NCBI GenBank assembly: GCA_905479115.1
Contig: CAJQLF010000017.1
Location: 1 to 36,447 of the forward strand
Length of the DNA stretch: 36,447 nt
Source of the DNA: an uncultured Flavobacteriales bacterium
Lineage (GTDB): Bacteria; Bacteroidota; Bacteroidia; Flavobacteriales_D; Sanyastnellaceae
Reading direction: 5' to 3'
In this document: piece by piece, positions 7,951 to 15,612 of the stretch
Layout of the letters: each line of letters begins with the position of its first letter
How positions within the stretch are numbered: the stretch's first letter is position 1
Program-made: the position numbers and the translations under genes
The notes under the pieces: generated by a model
Told to the model about the DNA's origin: nothing
Database searches by the model: none
The model's input: the letters and a program-made list of their open reading frames with translations, nothing else

Positions 7951-10419
7951 CTATGAAGATAACGACCTGCCAAATTTACGCTTCCGACGAGTCACAAATC
8001 CCCATCCGACAAGGATGACCAATGCAATGGGCCCTAACAGCGCTCCAACCTGCCATCCTAATCGCTCTCGTCGAATGGTTTCTCCGTTCAGTGGACGAAG
8101 GGCAATGGTCCTGGAACGAACGGATATGGCGGCCGTCTCGTCGAGCAGGTAACTCACTGCATTGCGCAAAAACTCCTTGTTGTCATAAATAACCCGCCCC
8201 GCCTGACGATCGTATCCCAACGGCAAAATCATGGGGCCATTTGGGCCCGCCTTCACTTGATTCTCAATCAAATTCCCGTCTCCTATCATCAATTGGGCTG
8301 TTGGAAGGCTTTGGCTTTGGAAGGCAAAATCCGGATCATTCATTAAGGTGTCAGGCAATCGGTATTGAAAAGCTGATTCAAATTGTCCCTCCACCAAGAC
8401 GGCTAAGGGTTGATGAGGCAAGTTGTTCTGGGTAAAATATTCAGGTTTCAGTTCCACAATATTACTGGAGACGCGCACGGGCGCCCTGTATTCCCGTGAC
8501 ATTTCTGATGTAGACAGCAGCACTGTTTTCTTAAGGTCACCTCCCGTCTCTACTGTATCCAATCGGGAAGCGAAATCAAATTTGATCGGATCCAAGTTGG
8601 TGGTGATGGGATGCTGAATCCCCATGGGAATGGCAATCGGAGCGAAATACCAATTGAACACCTGCCAATTTTCCTGATTCCCCATCGGACCCGCCCCCAT
8701 GACGATGGGCGCGCATTGTAAATCCACGACCAAGTTCCGGTTGAATCGAACACCGTATTGAAACAATTGATCGTATATATCAAGCTCATTGGTTACTCCC
8801 ATGGTCATCTGGTTCGCAGACAAACTATCCAAATCCAGCGCTATAGGATCAATGAGCCAGATGACTTTTCCGCCGTTCATGATGAACTGATCCATTATGA
8901 CCTGATCCTTCGGGTCAAAAGCAGAATCAGGCTTAGCGACAATCGCTAGATCAAACCGGTTCACCCGGCGGGTCATACCTTCTATTCGTTCAGAAAGAAC
9001 ACCCAATTGACCATTAAGCTTAACGCGGTACACATCATAATCCACTTCAAGGTCCATCACAAAGTCTGCGACGGAGGCTTCATCCAGTTCCTGATGTCCT
9101 TCGATCATTGCAACCCGCGGCCTCTCCAACTGTTGAAGTTTTCGAATGGCTCGGGTTAGCTCATACTCAAGTGAATTGATGGAACCTTGGACCATAAGCT
9201 CCGTGGGCTCTGGCATTTCGGAACGAAAAAACTGCACAGGTTCCGTTTCGTTGCGATAAGTAACCAGCGCTGCAGGCCAGATCGTTTTAAACGCTTGAGC
9301 CCCCTTTTCTGAAAACGAAATACGCGTATACTGAAGCCCCTGTTCAACAAGCTTCTCTTCATTTTGACCAATTGTCTGACGGTCTTCTATGGCGTAGATG
9401 TCGACAAATTGAAAACGGACATTCCCCTTTGAAACCGACGCAAGTCCATCCAATTGATGACGAATGGCGCGTTCGAGACGCTTCCATTGCGCAGGAAAGT
9501 CTCCCGTCAGGTAGCATGTAACAAACACTTCATCCTCAAGCTCTTGAACGAGATCAATAGTGGACTCAGTAAGTGTGAAACGTTGCTCCTCCGTTACGTC
9601 CCATTGCCACGGAATCAGGGTGATTACCCAGAACAAAACTGCGATGATCCCATTGCCTAACAACCATTGGATCTTTGCATCCTTCGTATTCGAATACATG
9701 CATTGGAGCGTGTATTGAGCCAACCACAAAAAGACAACAGTGACCAAGACAAAATACCCCATATCCACCGTCGTCAATACCCCTCTACTCAAGGATTGGT
9801 AATGGGCGTCCATGCCCAATTGCGCGAAGGCATAATCCCATGTTCCCATCCAATCAAAACTCGCCAAAGCCGAAAAGCCGATGTAGCCCAATACGAGCGT
9901 GAAAAGTGCAATAAGGAAGGCCATCAAAGGATTACGCGTAAGTGCTGAGATTGCAACACCAACGGCTGTGTAAGCCGCGCTGATGAACACCAAACCTGTG
10001 AAGCTGCCCTTGATCGCGCCTAGGTCCAAGTTCCATTGAGGTTGCCCCAAAACCCCAATTACCGGGATAAATAACAAGGTGGGCAAAAGCGCAAAAAGCA
10101 ATACACCGAAAGCCCCCAGAAACTTCGCTAAAACGATGCCGAATGAACTGATGGGTTTCGTAGCCAATAGCTCCATCGTACCCGTCCTCATCTCTTCTGA
10201 AAAGGTCCGCATGGTAATCGCCGGGACAACAAGCATGAGGACCCATGGGGCCCAAATAAAAAAGGACTCTAGACTAGCCTGTCCTGCGTCAAACACATTC
10301 CATTCACTTGGGAATATCCAAATAATCAATCCATTCAGGAGTAAGAATATGGCTACAACCACATAGCCCATCAACGTGCTGAAAAACGCCCGGAGTTCCT
10401 TAATGGCAAGTGCGATCAT
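7951..10419 (-). CDS. gldF-gldG: GldF-GldG fusion: ABC transporter permease joined to substrate-binding protein
   Basis: This 822-residue protein joins two gliding-associated ABC parts. Residues 1 to about 240 are GldF: MIALAIKELRAFFSTLMGYVV, then about six membrane helices, including the TFSEEMRTGTMELLATKPIS loop typical of ABC-2 permeases. After a link at about 241-255 comes GldG: a membrane helix (GIIAVLFWVITLIPW), then DVTEEQRFTLTEST, a large extracytoplasmic domain, and a final helix (GALLGPIALVILVGWGF). In Flavobacterium johnsoniae GldF and GldG are separate genes that act with the ATPase GldA, and are needed for gliding there. I see no stop or frameshift at the join. The frame extends 48 codons further upstream, but that stretch covers the end of the preceding gene and lacks family sequence, so I use ATG at 10419. 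Confidence 0.9.
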   Translation of the reverse strand: MIALAIKELRAFFSTLMGYVVVAIFLLLNGLIIWIFPSEWNVFDAGQASLESFFIWAPWVLMLVVPAITMRTFSEEMRTGTMELLATKPISSFGIVLAKFLGAFGVLLFALLPTLLFIPVIGVLGQPQWNLDLGAIKGSFTGLVFISAAYTAVGVAISALTRNPLMAFLIALFTLVLGYIGFSALASFDWMGTWDYAFAQLGMDAHYQSLSRGVLTTVDMGYFVLVTVVFLWLAQYTLQCMYSNTKDAKIQWLLGNGIIAVLFWVITLIPWQWDVTEEQRFTLTESTIDLVQELEDEVFVTCYLTGDFPAQWKRLERAIRHQLDGLASVSKGNVRFQFVDIYAIEDRQTIGQNEEKLVEQGLQYTRISFSEKGAQAFKTIWPAALVTYRNETEPVQFFRSEMPEPTELMVQGSINSLEYELTRAIRKLQQLERPRVAMIEGHQELDEASVADFVMDLEVDYDVYRVKLNGQLGVLSERIEGMTRRVNRFDLAIVAKPDSAFDPKDQVIMDQFIMNGGKVIWLIDPIALDLDSLSANQMTMGVTNELDIYDQLFQYGVRFNRNLVVDLQCAPIVMGAGPMGNQENWQVFNWYFAPIAIPMGIQHPITTNLDPIKFDFASRLDTVETGGDLKKTVLLSTSEMSREYRAPVRVSSNIVELKPEYFTQNNLPHQPLAVLVEGQFESAFQYRLPDTLMNDPDFAFQSQSLPTAQLMIGDGNLIENQVKAGPNGPMILPLGYDRQAGRVIYDNKEFLRNAVSYLLDETAAISVRSRTIALRPLNGETIRRERLGWQVGALLGPIALVILVGWGFVTRRKRKFGRSLSS

Positions 10420-10432
10420 CGTAGGGTCAAAG

Positions 10433-10753
10433 TTACAACGAGAAAGGGAGGAATTCGGGTGAGTCCACAGGCCAATCAACACTCCAGGCTGCGGGTGCAC
10501 TAGCAAACAGTTTCTTAGTCTGAGGCCATACTTCACCGAACAATTCTGAATTGCGGTATGCATCCAATGCGGGTTGATCAGCCCACCAACTCAAGGTGGT
10601 TCTGAGCCCTGCATGGCTTGTTCCTTTTAATAAAATGACCTTTTGGCAACCTGGCGTGGAGGCTATCTCCTGCTGGTAAAATTCAAACAATCGATCGAAT
10701 GCTTCAACTGATGACGATTCAAACTCCATCTTAACAATTCTGAGAATTCCCAT
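10433..10753 (-). CDS. Small ABM-like (antibiotic biosynthesis monooxygenase fold) protein
   Basis: The 106-residue protein fits a dimeric alpha-beta barrel: an N-terminal strand (ILRIVKMEF), a helix (AFDRLFEFYQQEIASTPGCQKVILLKG) and the typical SWWADQPALDAYRNSELFGEVWPQTKKLF segment. Related proteins include quinol monooxygenases and many without known activity. The ATG at 10753 shares its A with the TGA of the preceding SAM-dependent gene (TGATG), so translation is probably coupled; the TTG just before is less likely. It sits 13 bases ahead of the GldF-GldG fusion. No catalytic role can be shown. Confidence 0.75.
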   Translation of the reverse strand: MGILRIVKMEFESSSVEAFDRLFEFYQQEIASTPGCQKVILLKGTSHAGLRTTLSWWADQPALDAYRNSELFGEVWPQTKKLFASAPAAWSVDWPVDSPEFLPFSL

Positions 10754-11571
10754 CAAAGCATTGTGTTACCGTCAAATTTCACCCGAATAATCTGCCCTTT
10801 ATTGAGTCCCAATAAGGCATCCGCCCCTCCTCTATCTCCTGGCGCGCTGTGGTTGTTCATCGCAATTTCCAAGAGCCCTGCATAATTAAATAAAGCCACC
10901 TCTTTGCCGACTTGAACCTCTTGGTAGTGTTCGCTTATTGTGCGGATGTGCATGCGACTCGTGCGCAATTGAATCTCAAAAGGCCGGCCCTTTCCAAATG
11001 TTTGAAAGTCTTTTTTGGTGATGTTCGTTATTACATCGCCGTAATCATCTACAAAAACCACATGCCCCACGAGCGTATCTTGCTCATAGCTAACTCGTCG
11101 AGGCTCGACCTCTCTCAACTCACCTGCGGGTCGCCCGATCAGCTCCGCGCGACCGCCCCGGGCAAGATGAGCCGCTGCAGGCACGAAGACTTCTCGCTCC
11201 GGAAACGTTGGCGCATTGACGTCGAGGTTTAAGCCAGAAAAATCAAAGACTGCTTCTGGCTTAGATTCGGACAATAACCGAAAGACTCCGGTATCCGCAC
11301 CAATAAAATAATGCCCTCCTAGAAGGACTAACCGATGCGGTGTTTCTGGTGATTGAGCCCCACGAACACATATCATGTGAATGGTCCCTTGAGGGAATTC
11401 CTGATACACCGAACGCAAAATAAAAGCTGCTTCCACGACATCAAACTTGCGAACCTTATGTGAAATATCCACCACCTGAACGTCTGGAACTCTCTGTAAA
11501 AGAGCCCCTTTGAGAATAGCTGAGTAGTAGCTGCTCCACCCATAGTCAGATGTTAGTGTTACGATCGGCAT
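10753..11571 (-). CDS. SAM hydroxide adenosyltransferase (DUF62 / fluorinase-like family)
   Basis: The 272-residue protein has the family markers TLTSDYGWSSYYSAILKG near the start (residues 5-22), DVQVVDISHKV (about 30-40) and DDYGDVITNITKKDF in the C-terminal domain. Family members split SAM with water into adenosine and methionine; fluorinase and chlorinase relatives are rare and need special residues I cannot confirm. It leads a four-gene operon with the ABM-like protein, the GldF-GldG fusion and the DUF4340 protein, and is divergent from phoH with only 36 bases between the two start codons. Confidence 0.87.
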   Translation of the reverse strand: MPIVTLTSDYGWSSYYSAILKGALLQRVPDVQVVDISHKVRKFDVVEAAFILRSVYQEFPQGTIHMICVRGAQSPETPHRLVLLGGHYFIGADTGVFRLLSESKPEAVFDFSGLNLDVNAPTFPEREVFVPAAAHLARGGRAELIGRPAGELREVEPRRVSYEQDTLVGHVVFVDDYGDVITNITKKDFQTFGKGRPFEIQLRTSRMHIRTISEHYQEVQVGKEVALFNYAGLLEIAMNNHSAPGDRGGADALLGLNKGQIIRVKFDGNTML

Positions 11572-11590
11572 TTTGCAAAGGTGAGAAACC

Positions 11591-11598
11591 TATTTTTG
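11591..11598 (+). promoter_or_regulatory. -7 promoter element of the phoH operon
   Basis: TATTTTTG is a perfect TAnnTTTG match. It ends only 9 bases before the phoH ATG at 11608, so the transcript may have almost no leader. TTTG at 11572-11575 is the nearest -33 candidate, but it is only 15 bases away. Confidence 0.45.
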
Positions 11599-11607
11599 TA
11601 TCCGCAT

Positions 11608-12606
11608 ATGCAAAAGAAAGAGATATCCATTGAAGGTGTTGATCCATTGGTGTTTTTAGGCGCCGACAATATTAATTGGCGTGCACTAAAATCCCGCTTC
11701 TCCACCTTGCACCTAGTAACCCGAGGAGAACACGTCTCGGTTTCTGGGTCCATTGAAGACGTTGGCCGCTTCGAAGAAGTAATGCGCATGATCTTATGGC
11801 ACATTGAACGCTTCAACGATTTGAACGAAGACGATGTGCACCGGCTGTTCGCGGAAGACGAATCCAAGCTCATGTCCCAGTCTAAAAAGGATGATACATT
11901 GGTTTACGGCCCGGGCGGGAATCGGATTACCGCGCGAACTCCCAATCAGCAGCGGCTCGTGGACTCCATCCGTTCAGATGACATGGTCTTTGCCATTGGT
12001 CCTGCTGGTACAGGCAAGACCTACACGGCGGTCGCGATGGCGGTGGCAGCCTTAAAGGATAGGCGTGTAAAAAAAATTATTCTAACGCGACCTGCGGTAG
12101 AAGCAGGCGAGAACCTTGGGTTTCTCCCTGGAGACCTGAAGGAAAAATTAGACCCTTACCTTCAACCGCTTTACGACGCACTTACAGATATGTTGCCCTT
12201 TGACAAAGTGGCGGATTACTTAGAAAAAGGAGTCATTGAAATAGCTCCTTTGGCCTTTATGCGTGGACGCACCTTGGATAAAGCCTTTGTTATTCTCGAC
12301 GAAGCTCAGAATACCACAGTCGCTCAAATCAAAATGTTTTTGACCCGCATGGGCAAGGATGCCAAGTTTGTAATTACCGGGGACGCCACCCAGATTGACC
12401 TTCCCCGAAAACAAGCCTCTGGATTGAAATATGCCCATCGGTTTCTGACGGGAATTCCCGGTATATCGTTCATTGAATTGGACGGAAGCGACGTGATTCG
12501 GCACCGATTGGTCAAAGCGGTAATCCAAGCATTTGAAAAGGCAGAACCTGAACCCTCCTCCTCTGTTCACTCGGCAAATTTGCCATCCGATTCTTCGTCC
12601 TCATGA
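11608..12606 (+). CDS. phoH: PhoH family ATPase (PhoH/PhoL-like)
   Basis: This 332-residue protein has an N-terminal KH-like region (residues 1 to about 80) and a PhoH ATPase core with Walker A GPAGTGKT (131-138) and Walker B VILDEAQN (228-235). RPAVEAGENLGFLPGDLKEK and GDATQIDLPR are further family hallmarks. PhoH proteins bind ATP and probably act as RNA helicases or ribosome-linked factors. The ATG at 11608 fits the family start (QKKEISIEGVDPLVFLG); the GTG at 11581 lies upstream of the promoter box. It starts the phoH-purC-tsaC-cca operon and overlaps purC by ATGA. The serine-rich C-terminal tail is probably disordered. Confidence 0.93.
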   Translation: MQKKEISIEGVDPLVFLGADNINWRALKSRFSTLHLVTRGEHVSVSGSIEDVGRFEEVMRMILWHIERFNDLNEDDVHRLFAEDESKLMSQSKKDDTLVYGPGGNRITARTPNQQRLVDSIRSDDMVFAIGPAGTGKTYTAVAMAVAALKDRRVKKIILTRPAVEAGENLGFLPGDLKEKLDPYLQPLYDALTDMLPFDKVADYLEKGVIEIAPLAFMRGRTLDKAFVILDEAQNTTVAQIKMFLTRMGKDAKFVITGDATQIDLPRKQASGLKYAHRFLTGIPGISFIELDGSDVIRHRLVKAVIQAFEKAEPEPSSSVHSANLPSDSSSS

Positions 12607-13562
12607 GTAAGCATTTGTTCCACACAGATTTTAAATTCCTGAACCAAACCGAGGCTTATCACGGCAAGGTAAGGGATATGTATACCTTGAATGATGACCT
12701 CATTGTCGCTGTCGTTTCAGATCGAATCAGTGCCTTTGACGTGGTCTTACCTCAGCCCATCCCGTTCAAAGGCCAGGTTCTGAATGGCATTGCGAGCTAT
12801 TTCCTCGATGCCGTATCAGACATCATCCCTACCTGGAAATTAGCCACTCCCCATCCACAGGTCACCATTGGTCACAAATGTGAGCCCATTCGACTTGAAA
12901 TGGTGATTCGCGGCTATTTAACGGGTCATGCCTGGCGCACGTACAAGTCGGGCAAGCGAATCCTCTGCGGAGTATCATTGCCCGATGGAATGAAGGAGCA
13001 CGACCGATTTCCTTCACCCATCATCACGCCTGCAACAAAAGCGGACGAGGGACACGATGAAGACATCAGCAAAGAGGAAATAGTAGAGAGAGGCCTCGTT
13101 TCACCTGAGCTCTATGCCCAGTTGGAATCTGCCACTAGGGCACTTTTCGATCGGGGTACAGCGTTGGCATCCGAGCGCGGTCTAATCCTGGTGGACACCA
13201 AGTATGAATTTGGACTCAAGGATGGACACTTGATTCTAATCGATGAAATCCACACCCCGGACAGTTCGCGCTATTTCATCCAAGAAGGATACGAGCAGCG
13301 ACAAGCAGAGAATGAAAATCAAAAGCAACTCAGCAAAGAGTTCGTTCGTGAATGGCTCATGCAGCAGGACTTTATGGGGCTTGATGGCCAAACGGTTCCT
13401 TCATTGCCCACAGAATTTGTGGAGAAAGTAAGCAAACGGTACATCGGATTGTATGAGCAAGTGACGGGTAAGTCCTTTGTGATGCATGAAACTGACGCGT
13501 TAGAAGCCGAAATCCAACAAGCCGTTGATCAATGGATTACAGAAAACAGAGTCCATGGCTAA
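12603..13562 (+). CDS. purC: Phosphoribosylaminoimidazole-succinocarboxamide synthase (SAICAR synthase)
   Basis: This 319-residue enzyme joins CAIR and aspartate with ATP in purine synthesis. It is the long form of PurC. Visible family segments are HGKVRDMYTL (about residues 20-29), VVSDRISAFD, the EMVIRGYLTGHAW stretch and DEIHTPDSSRYF. The start ATG overlaps the phoH stop (ATGA) and the end overlaps tsaC by 8 bases, so it is firmly within the operon. No other pur genes are in the window. Confidence 0.96.
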   Translation: MSKHLFHTDFKFLNQTEAYHGKVRDMYTLNDDLIVAVVSDRISAFDVVLPQPIPFKGQVLNGIASYFLDAVSDIIPTWKLATPHPQVTIGHKCEPIRLEMVIRGYLTGHAWRTYKSGKRILCGVSLPDGMKEHDRFPSPIITPATKADEGHDEDISKEEIVERGLVSPELYAQLESATRALFDRGTALASERGLILVDTKYEFGLKDGHLILIDEIHTPDSSRYFIQEGYEQRQAENENQKQLSKEFVREWLMQQDFMGLDGQTVPSLPTEFVEKVSKRYIGLYEQVTGKSFVMHETDALEAEIQQAVDQWITENRVHG

Positions 13563-14151
13563 GCGAAAACAACCTTGGCATGCGGATGCGGTTGAAACGG
13601 TTCGTGCGCTTCGTAATGGCGGTGTGGCTCTTCACTCCACAGACACCGTTTGGGGCCTTGCCGCCGACTCAATGGATACTGCGGCCGTTTCGAAGATTTT
13701 TGAGTTGAAAGGCCGTGATCCGAATGATTCGCTGCTTATGCTCATTGATTCAGAGCGCTTATTAGAGCAATTGCTCCCGCAATTGCCTGATGCCGCTTGG
13801 GAACTATTGGAGGTAAGTGACCGGCCTATTACACTGGTCGGTAAATTATCGAAGCAAAGCCCTTTTGAATTTGCACCGGGCATGGTCCGCTCCAATGGTT
13901 CGATAGCCGTGCGCTTAGTCCAAGATCCTTATCTGCAATTTTTAATTCAAGGGTTGGGTCGACCAATGGCCTCCACAAGCGCCAATATAACAGGCCAGCC
14001 AGCGGCTGTGAAATGGGATGACGTGCATCCGCAATTAAAAAGTCAAGTCGACTATTGTGCTCAATATAAAGGCTCCGTCGCCCAAGTTGGACGTCCGTCG
14101 ATGCTCGTTCGCTTCGACGAACATGGCCGAATCGAAATCCTTCGAAGCTAA
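13555..14151 (+). CDS. tsaC: L-threonylcarbamoyladenylate synthase (Sua5/YrdC family)
   Basis: This 198-residue protein makes threonylcarbamoyl-AMP from threonine, bicarbonate and ATP, the first step of t6A37 tRNA modification. It shows HSTDTVWGLAAD near residue 28, KGRDPNDSLLMLI, RSNGSIAVRL and STSANITGQPA, which line the substrate cleft of this family. It has only the YrdC domain; the extra Sua5 C-terminal domain is absent. I chose ATG at 13555 (MAKRKQPWHADAV), which overlaps the purC end by 8 bases, rather than the earlier ATG at 13525 lying deep within purC. Confidence 0.93.
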   Translation: MAKRKQPWHADAVETVRALRNGGVALHSTDTVWGLAADSMDTAAVSKIFELKGRDPNDSLLMLIDSERLLEQLLPQLPDAAWELLEVSDRPITLVGKLSKQSPFEFAPGMVRSNGSIAVRLVQDPYLQFLIQGLGRPMASTSANITGQPAAVKWDDVHPQLKSQVDYCAQYKGSVAQVGRPSMLVRFDEHGRIEILRS

Positions 14152-14157
14152 CCTTGA

Positions 14158-15612
14158 ATGAATCGAAGTACCTTTACCGGTGATTCCAACAACCTGATGA
14201 ATTACGCAGCTCACCTTAATCATCCTTTGTTCAAAACCATCGGAGAAATCGCAGATGCGGAAGGGAGGCATGCCTTTGCCATTGGCGGGTTTGTTCGGGA
14301 TTTGATGCTCCAGAGGAGATGCAAGGACATTGATGTGGTTGTTGAAGGCAGCGGCATTGAACTTGCCAAGAAATCGTCTGAAGCGCTCAATGCAGGAAAA
14401 GTGACGGTCTTCAAGAATTTTGGCACCGCCATGTTCCGCTACAACGACTGGGAAGTCGAATTTGTAGGGGCCCGCAAAGAGTCCTATGAGAGAGGCAGCC
14501 GGAACCCCATTGTCGAGGACGGAACGATCGAGGATGATCAAAACCGCCGTGACTTTACGATCAATGCCTTGGCTTTGAGCTTGAACGCCGATTCATTTGG
14601 CGACTTGATTGACCCCTTTGGCGGCATGCGAGATTTAGAAGACAGGTGCATTCAAACGCCTCTTGATCCGGATATCACATTTGGCGACGATCCCCTTCGC
14701 ATGTTGCGCGCGATTCGATTTGCAACCCAACTCAATTTTAGAATCACTGATTCCAATCTGGAGTCCATTCGAAAGAACGCGCATCGCCTTGAAATTATCA
14801 CCCAAGAGCGAATCCATACAGAACTGCATAAAATCATCTTAAGCACCCGTCCATCCATCGGATTCAAGTTGCTCGATAAATGCGGGCTCTTGGAAATCGT
14901 GTTCCCGGAAATGACAGCTCTCAAGGGCGCCGAAGTGAAAGACGGAATTGGCCACAAAGACAACTTCTACCACACGTTGGAAGTTTTGGATAATGTAGCC
15001 CAAGTGTCCGATGATCTCTGGTTGAGGTGGGCGGCTATATTGCACGACATCGCCAAACCAGCTACGAAACGTTTTCAGAAAAATCACGGATGGACCTTCC
15101 ACGGCCATGAAGACCGCGGAGCCAGAATGGTTCCGAAGATTTTTAAGCGCATGAAGTTGCCCCTGGATCAGAAAATGAAGTTTGTGCAAAAGCTCGTCCT
15201 CTTGCATCTACGTCCCATCGCGTTGACTAAAAATCAAATCACCGATAGTGCCGTGCGGAGGCTTTTGTTCGACGCAGGCGACGACATCGATGCGCTCATG
15301 ATTTTATGCCGCGCAGACATCACGTCCAAAAATGAATCTCGCGTCAAACGATACCTGGCGAATTACGATGTCGTGATGGAGAAGTTGCGTGACGTGGAAG
15401 AAAAAGATCATCTCCGCAATTTTCAGCCTCCTGTATCCGGAGAGGAGATCATGGCAATATTCGGTATTCCCCCGAGCAAGCCGATTGGCGACTTAAAAAA
15501 TGCCATCAAAGAAGCCATCCTGGACGGTAAAATCCCAAATGAACCATCGGCTGCAAAAGCATTGATGTTTGAGTTGGCAGCTGAAATGGGGCTATCAGCA
15601 GCGGACCACTAA
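14158..15612 (+). CDS. cca: CCA tRNA nucleotidyltransferase / poly(A) polymerase family with HD domain
   Basis: This 484-residue class II nucleotidyltransferase has the head-domain motif GGFVRDLML with catalytic DID (Asp57, Asp59), then RRDFTINALAL (130-140), the DDPLRMLRAIRFA neck motif and an HD phosphohydrolase domain (LHDIAKP, His296-Asp297). It adds or repairs the CCA end of tRNAs, which fits the lack of encoded CCA on the tRNA-Met in this window. A second ATG at codon 14 (14197) is an alternative start closer to the usual length. It ends the phoH operon; its stop overlaps the end of the convergent glnS by 4 bases. Confidence 0.93.
   Translation: MNRSTFTGDSNNLMNYAAHLNHPLFKTIGEIADAEGRHAFAIGGFVRDLMLQRRCKDIDVVVEGSGIELAKKSSEALNAGKVTVFKNFGTAMFRYNDWEVEFVGARKESYERGSRNPIVEDGTIEDDQNRRDFTINALALSLNADSFGDLIDPFGGMRDLEDRCIQTPLDPDITFGDDPLRMLRAIRFATQLNFRITDSNLESIRKNAHRLEIITQERIHTELHKIILSTRPSIGFKLLDKCGLLEIVFPEMTALKGAEVKDGIGHKDNFYHTLEVLDNVAQVSDDLWLRWAAILHDIAKPATKRFQKNHGWTFHGHEDRGARMVPKIFKRMKLPLDQKMKFVQKLVLLHLRPIALTKNQITDSAVRRLLFDAGDDIDALMILCRADITSKNESRVKRYLANYDVVMEKLRDVEEKDHLRNFQPPVSGEEIMAIFGIPPSKPIGDLKNAIKEAILDGKIPNEPSAAKALMFELAAEMGLSAADH

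Noticed and set aside
10420-10563. N-terminal extension of the GldF-GldG fusion by 48 codons
   Set aside because: The stretch covers the 3' end of the preceding ABM-like gene, has no hydrophobic or family sequence, and the GldF family starts at MIALAIKELR.
11553-11560. TTAGTGTT, near half-site of the Nudix operator
   Set aside because: Imperfect, no partner, and inside the SAM hydrolase coding region.
14035-14541. A 168-codon minus-strand frame opposite tsaC and cca
   Set aside because: It spans the ends of two well-supported genes on the other strand and has no recognisable domain.
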